DNA from: Microthrixaceae bacterium
Lineage (GTDB): Bacteria > Actinomycetota > Acidimicrobiia > Acidimicrobiales > Microtrichaceae
Length of the DNA stretch: 64,000 bases
Assembly: GCA_023958095.1 (NCBI GenBank)
Contig: JAMLGJ010000001.1
Location: 1 to 64,000, forward strand
Direction: 5' to 3'
Shown here: one piece after another, positions 7,366 through 15,916 of the stretch
Layout of the letters: each line of letters starts with the position of its first letter
Numbering within the stretch: the first letter of the stretch is position 1
Program-made: the position numbers and the translations under genes
Notes under the pieces: generated by a model
Told to the model about the DNA's origin: nothing
Databases searched by the model: none
What the model saw: the letters and a program-made list of their open reading frames with translations, nothing else

Positions 7366-9288
7366 ATGCAGGACGAGGTGATCCTCGCGGTAGCGCTCAT
7401 CCTCGCCATCGGCGTGGGCGCCCAGTGGCTCGGCTGGCGGGCGCGGGTTCCCTCGATCGTGTTCCTGCTCGCCGCGGGACTGTTCGTGGGACCGGTCACC
7501 GGACTCCTCGAACCCGATGCCATCCTCGGGGACCTGCTGTTCCCGACGGTGTCCATGGCCGTGGCGGTGATCCTCTTCGAGGGGGCCCTCGGCCTCGGCC
7601 CACAGGGGATCCGCGACGCCGGTTCGACCGTGTGGAGGCTGTTGAGCATCGGCGCGCTCACGACGCTGGGGGCGACTGCCCTGGCGGCCCAGTGGGTGTT
7701 CGACATCGACTCCTCCCTGGCCTGGCTGCTCGCAGCCGTGCTCGTCGTCACGGGCCCGACCGTCATCGGTCCGCTCGTGCGCGCCATCGGGCTGAGGGGG
7801 AAGGTCGCGAAGATCCTCGAGGCGGAGGGGACCCTCATCGACCCCATGGGGGCGATCGCCGCGGTCCTCTTCTTCGAGGGCTTCTTCGAGGAGGCCGTGA
7901 CCGGCCCGTGGCCCCTCGAGCTCTTCCTCACGCTCGCCGTGGGCACCGTGGCGGGAGGCCTCGGTGCCGCACTCATCAGCGCTGCGTTCGGGCGCTACCT
8001 GGTGCCCGACCAGCTCCAGAACGTGATGACCCTGGCCACCGTGCTCGTGGTGTTCGCTGTGGCCGATGAACTGCAACCAGAGGCGGGACTGGTGGCGGTG
8101 ACCGTGATGGGAGTCGTGCTGGCCTCCCAGGAACGGGTGGACGTCGAGCACGTGCTCGAGTTCAACGAGACCCTCCGCACCCTGTTCATAGCGGGCCTGT
8201 TCATCCTCCTGGGCGCCCGCATCGCGCCCGAGACCCTCTCCGGTCTGGGCTGGCAGAACGCCCTGTTCCTCGTGGTCCTCGTGGTGGTCGTGCGGCCCCT
8301 GTCGGTGGCCCTGTCCACCCTGCGCTCCAGGCTCACCTGGAAGGAACGGACCTTCATCGCCCTGACCGCACCCCGCGGCATCGTGGCCGCCGCCATCGCG
8401 TCGATCTTCTCCTTGCGCCTGGCCGAGGAGGACATCGAGGGAGCACAGCTCATCGTCTCGGCCACCTTCACCGTGATCGCGGGCACCGTGCTTCTGAGCG
8501 GCCTGATGGCACGCCCGCTGGCGCGGCGTCTCGGCCTGATCGACGACGCCCGCTTCCGTACGGTGGTACTCGGCTCGAACCGCCTCGCCCGTGCGCTCGC
8601 GCACGCGTTCGCGGAGCTCGGCACCGAGGTGACACTCGTCGGCATGGACCAGCGGAACCTGACGAATGCGCGGATGGAGGGGCTGACGACCTACCAGGGT
8701 TCCGTGGTCAACGAGGAGACCTGGGAGTTCATGGAGGTCGAATCGGCGGGGCTCTTCCTCGCCATGAGCTCCCAGGACGAGATCAACGCCCTCGCCACCC
8801 GCAGGGCCGCCGGCCTGATGGGACGCCGCAACGTGTTCCAGCTCGTGCCGAACCGCCGCAACGCCCGGAGGGTCCCGGGTGCTCCCTCCACCGCCCACGG
8901 CCGGCCCCTGTTCGCACACGACGCGGACATCGTGAAGCTGGAGGAGCGCCTGGATGCCGGGTGGGCGATCACCACGACGAAGCTCACCGATGAGTTCACC
9001 GCGAAGGACTACTTCGGCGAGCACCCCGCAGCGATGGTGCTGGCAGCGCTGCGACGCGGCGTGGTCGCGCTCCACGACGCGGGACAGCGCATCAGCCTGA
9101 AGCCGGGTGACACCGTGGTGTCCCTGCTGCCGCCGTCCGACCTCGAGAGCCGCTTCATCCGCCGCATCGCGAAGGAGCACGGACCGGCAGCGGGCCAGGC
9201 CGCCAATGGCGGCGACTTCGACGACGCGGCGAAGCGGCCGGTGCGCGACGACGGACCGCGCGATCCGAGCCGACTGGAGGGGACCTGA
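7366..9288 (+). CDS. CPA-type cation/H+ antiporter with C-terminal TrkA domain
   Basis: 640 residues. Residues 1-390 hold about 12 membrane helices of the Na+(K+)/H+ exchanger fold: FLLAAGLFVGPVTG, FEGALGLG, VTGPTVIGPLVRAIG, EGTLIDPMGAIAA and TAPRGIVAAAIASIFS are recognisable blocks, the last two carrying the ion-site Asp and Arg. From about residue 395 a TrkA-N/Rossmann region (RTVVLGSNRLARALAHAF) and then a TrkA-C-like region (SLKPGDTVVSLLP) follow, suggesting nucleotide-controlled gating. CAGACT lies 6 nt before the ATG, a possible leaderless start. Convergent with the acylase gene downstream. Confidence 0.9.
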   Translation: MQDEVILAVALILAIGVGAQWLGWRARVPSIVFLLAAGLFVGPVTGLLEPDAILGDLLFPTVSMAVAVILFEGALGLGPQGIRDAGSTVWRLLSIGALTTLGATALAAQWVFDIDSSLAWLLAAVLVVTGPTVIGPLVRAIGLRGKVAKILEAEGTLIDPMGAIAAVLFFEGFFEEAVTGPWPLELFLTLAVGTVAGGLGAALISAAFGRYLVPDQLQNVMTLATVLVVFAVADELQPEAGLVAVTVMGVVLASQERVDVEHVLEFNETLRTLFIAGLFILLGARIAPETLSGLGWQNALFLVVLVVVVRPLSVALSTLRSRLTWKERTFIALTAPRGIVAAAIASIFSLRLAEEDIEGAQLIVSATFTVIAGTVLLSGLMARPLARRLGLIDDARFRTVVLGSNRLARALAHAFAELGTEVTLVGMDQRNLTNARMEGLTTYQGSVVNEETWEFMEVESAGLFLAMSSQDEINALATRRAAGLMGRRNVFQLVPNRRNARRVPGAPSTAHGRPLFAHDADIVKLEERLDAGWAITTTKLTDEFTAKDYFGEHPAAMVLAALRRGVVALHDAGQRISLKPGDTVVSLLPPSDLESRFIRRIAKEHGPAAGQAANGGDFDDAAKRPVRDDGPRDPSRLEGT

Positions 9289-9315
9289 GGCCGATGGGAC
9301 CGGCGCGACCCCGAA

Positions 9316-11694
9316 TCAGCCGCGCAGCACGAACCTTCGCAGCTCCCCGCACGCGGCGATCTGTTCCTCGGTGAAGCGCAGCGGCCGCAGACACGACTCC
9401 GAGTACGCGCGTGTGCCGTCGGCATGGTGGGGTGAGGCCGGATGGCTGCTCTGGCCGTAGGCCAGCAGCCCCTCGGCACGCGGACCGTCCGCCGTGAGCT
9501 CGAGCACCATCACGAAGCTGGTTCCGTACGTGACCCGGTAGCCCCCCTCGCAGAGCCCTGTCCGTTCCCGCCCGGCCACGGGGCTCGTAGCACCCACCGG
9601 TCCGTCCATGGAGGCCGGGGGAAGGGCCCCACTGGGAGCCAGCACGTTCATCACCCCGTCCCCCTCGCCGCCACCGTGTGCGGGAATGCGTTCACCCCCG
9701 CGATCGGCCCACTGGACCTCACCCAAGGGAGCATCGATCGCCACCCCCGCCGAGTCGAGCACCCGCACCGCCTCGGCCAGGGAGTGCAGTACGGGGTCAC
9801 CGCCCGGCGAGGCCCCCTGCGCCGCCTCGGTGAGCACACGGGGCGTCCCGATCGGATCCGCCGGGTCGAACCCCACTGCGAACAGCGGTCCCGAGTCGAG
9901 CCAGGCCTTCTCCTCGAAGCCGGCCATGAACTCGCGCCACAGGACCGCACCGGTGCTGTCCAGGCAGAACGCGCCGTCCCATCGCGACAGCACACGATGC
10001 ACCTCGGTGAGGTCCACCTCGTGACCCTCGGGAGCGATCCTCTCCCGTCCCTCGCCGATCGCCGCCGCCACCCGGTCCAGCACCGCGTCGCGCAGCAGCT
10101 CCGCACTCAGGGAGCGGTTGTCGAACACCACCGAGGCCAGGTCGTCCCTGGTCACCCCACCTCGTTGCTGCAACGAGGCCGCAGCGGCGAGGTTCTGTCG
10201 GGTGCGCAGGCTCCGGGGGGTCCGCTCGAGACCCCCCATCACCGAGTAGCCCTCGAGGAGGACCCCCGGCGAGCTGCACCAGTGGGAGTCGTTGGCGTTG
10301 AGCACCACGCCCCGGGTGCAGAGCTCCGGGTGGGCCTCGGGCGGTTCGAGCCCCTCGGAGCGGGCACCCGGCAGCTCGAGCCAGTCGTCACCGGGGTCGG
10401 ATCCGTCGAGCACGGCGATCCGGTTCTCGTAGAGCAGCGCCGCGACGAGGTCCTCGGACAACCGCGTCGTGAAGCGCCTCTGTGCCCCACCGGACAGTGC
10501 CGGGGTGGCGGAGGCGTCGGTGTACCAGGCGTCGCCACCGGCGTCGGCCGCCATGGTGTTGACCCAGGGAAGCCCCTTCACCTCGTGGAACACCCTGCGG
10601 AGTTCCCCCACGTCGCGGGCCATTCCCATGCACAGGAACTGCTCCAGCACCGAGGTGTTGTCGATGTTCGCGTCGCGGTAGGTGAAGCCCGTCTCGGTGC
10701 CCCATCCGACCAGGGGCAGGTTGAGCATCGGGCCGTGATGGCTGCGCCAGAGGGTCCGGCTCACCGAGGACGTGGAACCGTCGTCGCCGAGCACCTCCAC
10801 ACGGTGCTCGGCCGGGATCATGTCCAACATCGCGTCGCCGTGGCGGTACCGGGTCGGATCACCCGGGTCCAGGTCCAGGGTCGCGACGGTGAACCGGTGA
10901 CCCTTCGAGAAGGTGTGGGTCCACCCCATCGAAGCGTTGAACCCGATCTGCACCCCGGGGCATCCGAGCAGGCTGACGCCGTACACGTCGTAGGTGCCGG
11001 GTATCCGCAGGTGGCACTCCCAGAACCGCGCCTCGCCGTACCAGGGGAAGTGCGGGTTCGCGAGCACCATCCCGCTCCCCGATGCGGTTGCGTCGCCACC
11101 CAGTGCCCACCCGTTGCTGGCCGCGCTGGGGGCACCCATGACCGACAGCGGCGACGCGGGCGCCGGACCGTCGGGTCCGGGCGCCTCTGCACGTCCGATC
11201 AGCTGCACCAGGTTGCGTCCACTCGCCATGAGCGTCACGTCCCAGAGGTAGGTCCACAGGTCGTCCTCGGCGATCTCGCGCACCCAGGGTGCACCGGAGC
11301 ACCACTCCGGCAGGGCCGCGGGATCGTGCTCGCGCACCGCCTGGTTGTAGCCGTGGACGTACCCCGCCACGAGCTCCCGGATCCACTCGGGCTGCGCCGA
11401 GCGCATCTCGGGTGCGCGTTCGACGAGGCCCAGGCTCCGGTACCCCATGTCCGATGCCAGGTGGACCTCCTCGGCACCGGCACCCCAGTACCGGGCACGC
11501 TCACCGCGCACCTTGACGAACTGGTCGGCGAGGACGCCCAGGTTGTCCCGCGCACACCCCCAGCCCTGGCCGAAGCCGAGGGAGCCCCAGTCACCAGCCG
11601 TTATGTGAAGCACCCCGTGCTCGGTCACGGCCACGTCGGCCTCGTAACCGGCATCCCCGACCGAACCGTTCACCTCGATCTCAGTTGCACCCAT
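9316..11694 (-). CDS. Penicillin-acylase family Ntn hydrolase (amidase / acylase)
   Basis: 792 residues from the ATG at 11694, which has GAGGAG 6 nt upstream; an earlier in-frame start adds nine residues without a site. Members are made as one chain and cut before a catalytic Ser that becomes the new N-terminus of the beta subunit. Here that Ser is residue 193 in PSAASNGWALGGD, followed by GMVLANPHFPW, the classic block. The family hydrolyses penicillins, acyl-homoserine lactones or other N-acyl amides. No clear signal peptide is visible, which is unusual for the family, whose members are mostly exported. Convergent with the antiporter gene. Confidence 0.85.
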   Translation of the reverse strand: MGATEIEVNGSVGDAGYEADVAVTEHGVLHITAGDWGSLGFGQGWGCARDNLGVLADQFVKVRGERARYWGAGAEEVHLASDMGYRSLGLVERAPEMRSAQPEWIRELVAGYVHGYNQAVREHDPAALPEWCSGAPWVREIAEDDLWTYLWDVTLMASGRNLVQLIGRAEAPGPDGPAPASPLSVMGAPSAASNGWALGGDATASGSGMVLANPHFPWYGEARFWECHLRIPGTYDVYGVSLLGCPGVQIGFNASMGWTHTFSKGHRFTVATLDLDPGDPTRYRHGDAMLDMIPAEHRVEVLGDDGSTSSVSRTLWRSHHGPMLNLPLVGWGTETGFTYRDANIDNTSVLEQFLCMGMARDVGELRRVFHEVKGLPWVNTMAADAGGDAWYTDASATPALSGGAQRRFTTRLSEDLVAALLYENRIAVLDGSDPGDDWLELPGARSEGLEPPEAHPELCTRGVVLNANDSHWCSSPGVLLEGYSVMGGLERTPRSLRTRQNLAAAASLQQRGGVTRDDLASVVFDNRSLSAELLRDAVLDRVAAAIGEGRERIAPEGHEVDLTEVHRVLSRWDGAFCLDSTGAVLWREFMAGFEEKAWLDSGPLFAVGFDPADPIGTPRVLTEAAQGASPGGDPVLHSLAEAVRVLDSAGVAIDAPLGEVQWADRGGERIPAHGGGEGDGVMNVLAPSGALPPASMDGPVGATSPVAGRERTGLCEGGYRVTYGTSFVMVLELTADGPRAEGLLAYGQSSHPASPHHADGTRAYSESCLRPLRFTEEQIAACGELRRFVLRG

Positions 11695-11760
11695 CAGTTG
11701 CTCCTCGCGATCCGACTCCACATCCTCGGCACACCACGACCTTCCCTCGGAGACATTCCC

Positions 11761-12570
11761 TCAGAGCTCCCAGTTGGACGCACCGACCCTGCGACGCCAC
11801 CCGCTGGCCGCACTGGTCCCGCCGTCGACGTGCACCGTCGTGCCGGTCACGAACGAGCTCATCGGGGAACACAGCCAGACCACCGCACCCGCGACGTCCT
11901 CGGGACGGCCCCGGTCGGGCCAGGGGGTCATCTCCCACTCGGAGGCGGCCGCCATCGCACCGACCTGCTGGGCCAGCTCCTCGTCGCCGGGAGTCGGGAT
12001 CATGTCGGGCGCCACTGCATTCACCCGGATGCGGCGGTCGGCCAGCTCGAGGGCCAGCGTGCGCGTGAGGTTCTCCACCGCTGCCTTCATGGCCGAGTAG
12101 ATCCCGAACCCCGGACCGGCCCGGTGGGCCTCGATCGAGGTGATGTTGACCACCGACCCACCACCGGACATCAACGGGACGCAGCGGGCGGTCACGTCGA
12201 GCACCTGGGTGAAGTTCTCCGCGATGAGTGCCTGGCGCCCGTTGCGGGACACCTCGAGGGCCTCCGCGACGAAGCCACCACCTGCGTTGTTCACCAGGAT
12301 GTCCAACGATCCCCAGTGGGTTCCTAGTTCGCCGACGAACTCCCCCACGGCATCGCCATCCCGCACGTCGAGGACCGCTGTGGGCGGATCGCAGCCGACC
12401 GCCGCGATCGATTCCGCCGTGTGGTCCAGCTCGTCGGACAGACGGTCGCAGAGCGCCACCCGTGCCCCGAAGGCGGCGAGTGCCTCCGCGGTGGCGCGAC
12501 CGATGCCGCGCGCGGCGCCCGTGACCAGCGCGCGCTTGTCGTGCAACAGGACCTGCTCCGGGGTGACCAC
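11761..12570 (-). CDS. Short-chain dehydrogenase/reductase (SDR)
   Basis: 269 residues with the classical SDR pattern: NAD(P)-binding TGAARGIGRATAE, the Asp of VALCDR (favours NAD), NNAGGG, catalytic Ser in VVNITSIEAH and YSAMK, and the C-terminal GTTVHVDGG. Start is a GTG 8 nt after TAGCCT (12579-12584, minus strand), a leaderless pattern. Substrate unknown. It is separated from the downstream acylase by only 66 bp, so the two may be co-transcribed. Confidence 0.85.
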   Translation of the reverse strand: MVTPEQVLLHDKRALVTGAARGIGRATAEALAAFGARVALCDRLSDELDHTAESIAAVGCDPPTAVLDVRDGDAVGEFVGELGTHWGSLDILVNNAGGGFVAEALEVSRNGRQALIAENFTQVLDVTARCVPLMSGGGSVVNITSIEAHRAGPGFGIYSAMKAAVENLTRTLALELADRRIRVNAVAPDMIPTPGDEELAQQVGAMAAASEWEMTPWPDRGRPEDVAGAVVWLCSPMSSFVTGTTVHVDGGTSAASGWRRRVGASNWEL

Positions 12571-12633
12571 GGCGAGCGAGGCTATCGGAGGGCGCCGGTG
12601 ACGGCCCCGAATCGCCGAACGCCGAAGACGCTG

Positions 12634-12730
12634 CGGTGACGGTCCCTCAGTTCACCACCAGGGCGGTGACGGCCCCTCAGTTCACCACCAGGGCGGTGAC
12701 GGTCCCTCAGTTCACCACCAGGGCGGTGAC
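12634..12730. repeat. 30-bp tandem repeat x3 spanning the stop codon of the multicopper oxidase gene
   Basis: Three copies (12634-12663, 12664-12693, 12694-12723) plus 7 bp of a fourth, with single-base differences. Read on the minus strand each unit holds the last seven codons of the oxidase (VTALVVN) plus TGA and two further codons. The period is ten codons, so the three stops are in the same frame. Confidence 0.95.
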
Positions 12731-14125
12731 CATGCCGAACATGCCGTCCTCCCGCTCCGCGTGGTTCAGGATGTGGCAGTGCCAGACCCACACGCCGGGA
12801 CGGGCGGTCTGGAACAGCACCGAGTAGCGCTCACCGGGAGCGACGTTGACGGTGTCGGCCCAGTAGGGCTGGTCGAGTGCGATTCCGTCCTTGGCGTAGA
12901 CGAGCTGCGGGAACTGGTGCAGGTGCATCGGGTGAATCTGCAGGCCCTCGTTGTAGTAGTGGAACGCGGCCCAGTCACCGACGTTGAACTCGTAGGGCTC
13001 GGTGGCGGGGAAGCTCTTGCCGTTCAGCGAGAGGCCGATTGTGCCGGCATCGTTCAGCACCATGACGTCCTCGCGCACGGGCTGCAGGTCGGCGGGGATC
13101 TCCACGCCACTCACGGTCTCGCCCCTGGGCAGCAGCGAATCCGAGGACACCAGCACTGCACCCCACATGCCGTTGGGGATGGCCAGGTAGCCGTGTGCGT
13201 GCGGGTGGTACATCGCAACCGCCGGCTCGATGGCGGTGAACTCGTAGTCGTAGGTGTCGCCCTGCATCGTCAGGTCCTGGGTGAGCGGAGCCACCCCGTC
13301 GAACTCGTTCTCCTTGCGGATCCCGTGCAGGTGGATGTCGGTACCCAGCGGCATCTTGTTGACCAGCCGGATCCGGACCTTGTCACCCACGTTCACCCGG
13401 ATCGTCGGGCCCGGGACGGTGCCGTTGAAGGTCCACGCCTCGACGACCCTCCCGGGTTCGACCTCCCACTCACCGATCTCGGCGACGAGGTCGAAACGCT
13501 TGTAGCCGTCCGGGTCGATGACCGGCTCGATCTCTCCGGCACCGGCGCCCTCGGTGTTGCGTTCACCGCTTGTCACCTGGTCCACGAAGGGCTGGAAGGA
13601 ATCCAGCATGTCGCTGTCGAGCTGGGCGAAGTCCGGGTTGGCCCCGGCGTGGGGATCCTCGGTGGACACCTCCGCACCCTCGTCGATGGTGAGGGTGCTC
13701 TCCATGCCCGCCTCGCGGTGGCCCGGGATGTCGCAGTACACGACGTAGTCGCCCGTCGCCAGGCCCTCGGTGCTGATCGTCTCGCTGTCGCCGGCGGCCA
13801 GGTCCTCGGTCCGTCCGTCTCCCTCGATCACCATGTTGTGGATCTGGGTGCCCGAGTTCTGCACCGCGAGGTCGGCACCGGGAGGCACCACCAGGTTCCC
13901 GTCGATGGCGAACTCCGAGAGCACCACCGATGCCGCGTCGCCGGAGGACTCCTCCGAGGTGCCGCCACCGTCGCCGCCGTCATCCCCCGTGGCGAGGCCG
14001 ATCGCGAGGATGACCAGCGCAACCGCGACACCACCGCCGAGGATGGCGAGCAACATCGAGTAGGGGTTGGATCCGCGTGGTTCGGGCCGCTGCGAATCGG
14101 GGGTGGCTTCGGTGACCTCGCTCAC
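12707..14125 (-). CDS. Membrane-anchored multicopper oxidase with extra N-terminal cupredoxin domain
   Basis: 472 residues from the GTG at 14125, which follows AAGGAG by 5 nt. One membrane helix (about 22-43: MLLAILGGGVAVALVILAIG) anchors it outside the cell. A plastocyanin-like domain follows (about 60-140) with type 1 copper ligands in IHNMVIEG and YCDIPGHREAGM. The second part is a laccase-like multicopper oxidase: HLHGI, YHPHAHGY, HPMHLHQF and WHCHILNHAEREDGM. The role could be oxidation of Cu(I), Fe(II), Mn(II) or phenols; a nitrite reductase role is less likely because the trinuclear-site histidine pairs are all present. The gene's 3' end is triplicated with its stop codon. Confidence 0.88.
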   Translation of the reverse strand: MSEVTEATPDSQRPEPRGSNPYSMLLAILGGGVAVALVILAIGLATGDDGGDGGGTSEESSGDAASVVLSEFAIDGNLVVPPGADLAVQNSGTQIHNMVIEGDGRTEDLAAGDSETISTEGLATGDYVVYCDIPGHREAGMESTLTIDEGAEVSTEDPHAGANPDFAQLDSDMLDSFQPFVDQVTSGERNTEGAGAGEIEPVIDPDGYKRFDLVAEIGEWEVEPGRVVEAWTFNGTVPGPTIRVNVGDKVRIRLVNKMPLGTDIHLHGIRKENEFDGVAPLTQDLTMQGDTYDYEFTAIEPAVAMYHPHAHGYLAIPNGMWGAVLVSSDSLLPRGETVSGVEIPADLQPVREDVMVLNDAGTIGLSLNGKSFPATEPYEFNVGDWAAFHYYNEGLQIHPMHLHQFPQLVYAKDGIALDQPYWADTVNVAPGERYSVLFQTARPGVWVWHCHILNHAEREDGMFGMVTALVVN

Positions 14126-14260
14126 TGGCGCTCCTTGGGAGAGATCTTTCGGGTGGGGATTCTTACCGAATCGTTGCGGTGGGGACAATCCCGACGGAAA
14201 CCACCCGGACCGGAGATGCCCCGAACCGCCGGGAGCAGCTGCAGACACGGCGCACCTCGC

Positions 14261-14266
14261 TACCCT
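14261..14266 (+). promoter_or_regulatory. -10 hexamer for a leaderless acyl-CoA synthetase transcript
   Basis: TACCCT ends 8 nt before the ATG at 14275. No Shine-Dalgarno sequence precedes that ATG. The spacing puts transcription start at or next to the start codon. Confidence 0.45.
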
Positions 14267-14274
14267 CGGTGCGG

Positions 14275-15885
14275 ATGAACCCCCCGCCCCCAGAGGTCGC
14301 CCCCGGCGGTGGACCCCTGTCGAATGCCGTGGCCACAGCCGCCGTCTCCCACGGCGACAGGCCTGCGGTGTGCACCGCGACCACGACCACGACATGGGCC
14401 GAGGTCGACCGCGCGGCGACCAACCTCCTCGCCCCGCTCGCGGCGCTCGGCGTGCGCAGCGGCGACACGGTGGCACTCTCGATGCACTCCGGGCCGCGTT
14501 GGCTGGTGGCGGCCACCGCGGTGAACCGACTCGGGGCCACCATCGCGGGAATCTCGCCGGTGCTGCCGGCGACACAGCGCGCGGAACTCACCGACCTCGT
14601 CGACCCGGTCCTGGTGCTCGCCGAGGAGGATCTGGTCGACGGCCTGCCCCTGCGCAGGGCGGTGGCGGTGTTCAGTGCGGATGGCCTCGGCCTGGACGGG
14701 CCCACGCCTCCGGAGGAGGCCGGTGTGACGGCTCCGGAGAAGTCCGGTGTCACGCCTCCGGAGGAGGCCCGTGTCACCGCTCCGGAGGAGGCCGGAGGGA
14801 ACAGGACTCCCCGGGCCGACCTCGGGGTCGAACGGGCGCCGTACGCGATCTGCTTCACCTCGGGCACCACCGGCAGGCCACGTGCCGCGGTGTTCGAGGC
14901 GTCGGCTGCCGAGGCGGTGCTACGCATCGACCTGGGTCCCGAACCACCCGTGGGCGCCGGTGGGCACATCATCTCCTCTACCCAGTTCGCCCACGTGGGG
15001 TTCGTGTTGAAGGCACCCGGGCATGCCCTGCTCGGCTCGACGATCCACGTGATGGACCGCTGGAGTGCGACCGGCGCGATCGAACTGGCCGAACGCCACC
15101 GCATGTCGACACTCGGCGTGGTGGCACCACAGATCGCGCTCATGTTGCGTTCGCCGGCGATGGCGACCGCGGACCTGTCAGCCCTGCGCACGGTGATAGC
15201 GGGCGGGGCCCCCTCCCCGGAGGCCCTCGTCGGCGAGGTCCGTCGCCGACTGGGGGTGACCTACTCGATCCGCTGGTCCTCGACGGAGTCGGGCGGGGTC
15301 GGCCTCGCGGCGGACGTGGACGACGACCATCCCGACGCGGTCGGCACGATCGGCACCCCGAGGCCCGGTGTGGATGCCCGTGTGGCCGACCCGGAAGGTG
15401 TGGTGCTCGATGCCGGCGAGGTGGGTGAACTCCAGATCCGTTCCGACGCGGTCATGAGCGGCTACCGGGGTGACCTCGACGCGACCGCCGGGGCATTCAC
15501 CCCCGACGGTTGGCTGCGCACCGGTGACCTCGCGAGGGTCCGCCCCGATGGCCGCTTCGTGCTCGCCGGACGGCGCTCGGAGATGTTCATCCGCGGTGGC
15601 TACAACGTGCACCCCCAGGAGGTCGAGGCCGTGCTCGGCACCCATGTGGCGGTGGGCCAGGTGGCACTCGTGCCCCGCGACCACGACGTGCTGGGCCAGG
15701 TCGGGGTCGCGGTGGTGGTCCCCGCCGCGGACCGCCGGCCACCGACACTCGAGGAGCTGCGCCGTCACGCCGGGGACCGCCTCGCCCGCCACCAGCTACC
15801 CGAGGACCTCGTCGTGCGCGGGTCCCTGCCGATGACCGCGGGCGGCAAGCTGGACCGCCGCCGGCTGGCCGACGAGGTCCGATGA
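14275..15885 (+). CDS. Acyl-CoA synthetase / AMP-dependent ligase (ANL superfamily)
   Basis: 536 residues. ANL motifs are visible: FTSGTTGRPR (ATP/phosphate loop, about residue 197), the IRWSSTESGG stretch equivalent to the A5 motif, GYRGD...GWLRTGDLARV (A7) and, near the end, GGKLDRRRLAD with the catalytic Lys of A10. The enzyme activates a carboxylic acid to acyl-AMP and loads it on CoA; the acid is not identifiable. An unusual insert of four 8-residue repeats lies at residues 144-175, just before the phosphate loop. An in-frame GTG at 14179 could add 32 residues, but the ATG at 14275 fits better. Confidence 0.87.
   Translation: MNPPPPEVAPGGGPLSNAVATAAVSHGDRPAVCTATTTTTWAEVDRAATNLLAPLAALGVRSGDTVALSMHSGPRWLVAATAVNRLGATIAGISPVLPATQRAELTDLVDPVLVLAEEDLVDGLPLRRAVAVFSADGLGLDGPTPPEEAGVTAPEKSGVTPPEEARVTAPEEAGGNRTPRADLGVERAPYAICFTSGTTGRPRAAVFEASAAEAVLRIDLGPEPPVGAGGHIISSTQFAHVGFVLKAPGHALLGSTIHVMDRWSATGAIELAERHRMSTLGVVAPQIALMLRSPAMATADLSALRTVIAGGAPSPEALVGEVRRRLGVTYSIRWSSTESGGVGLAADVDDDHPDAVGTIGTPRPGVDARVADPEGVVLDAGEVGELQIRSDAVMSGYRGDLDATAGAFTPDGWLRTGDLARVRPDGRFVLAGRRSEMFIRGGYNVHPQEVEAVLGTHVAVGQVALVPRDHDVLGQVGVAVVVPAADRRPPTLEELRRHAGDRLARHQLPEDLVVRGSLPMTAGGKLDRRRLADEVR
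14704..14799 (+). repeat. In-gene 24-bp tandem repeat x4 in the acyl-CoA synthetase
   Basis: Units 14704-14727, 14728-14751, 14752-14775 and 14776-14799 encode TPPEEAGV, TAPEKSGV, TPPEEARV and TAPEEAGG. Acidic, Pro-rich and probably disordered. Confidence 0.9.
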
Positions 15886-15916
15886 CGGAGCTGCATCCGC
15901 CGAGTGAGGAGGCCCG

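Noticed and set aside
6948-7976. 342-codon minus-strand frame opposite the NYN-like and antiporter genes
   Set aside because: Ser/Arg/Thr-rich shadow of well-supported plus-strand genes; no motif or ribosome-binding site.
3952-9180. A 1,742-residue open frame on the minus strand
   Set aside because: Only the last 447 codons encode the aminotransferase. The rest is antisense to the hydroxylase, NYN-like and antiporter genes and has a His/Gly/Arg-rich composition typical of a shadow frame in GC-rich DNA.
12707-14125. Copper nitrite reductase instead of multicopper oxidase
   Set aside because: The HLHG, HPH, HPMHLH and HCHxxxH motifs together point to a trinuclear laccase-type centre rather than the two-site nitrite reductase.
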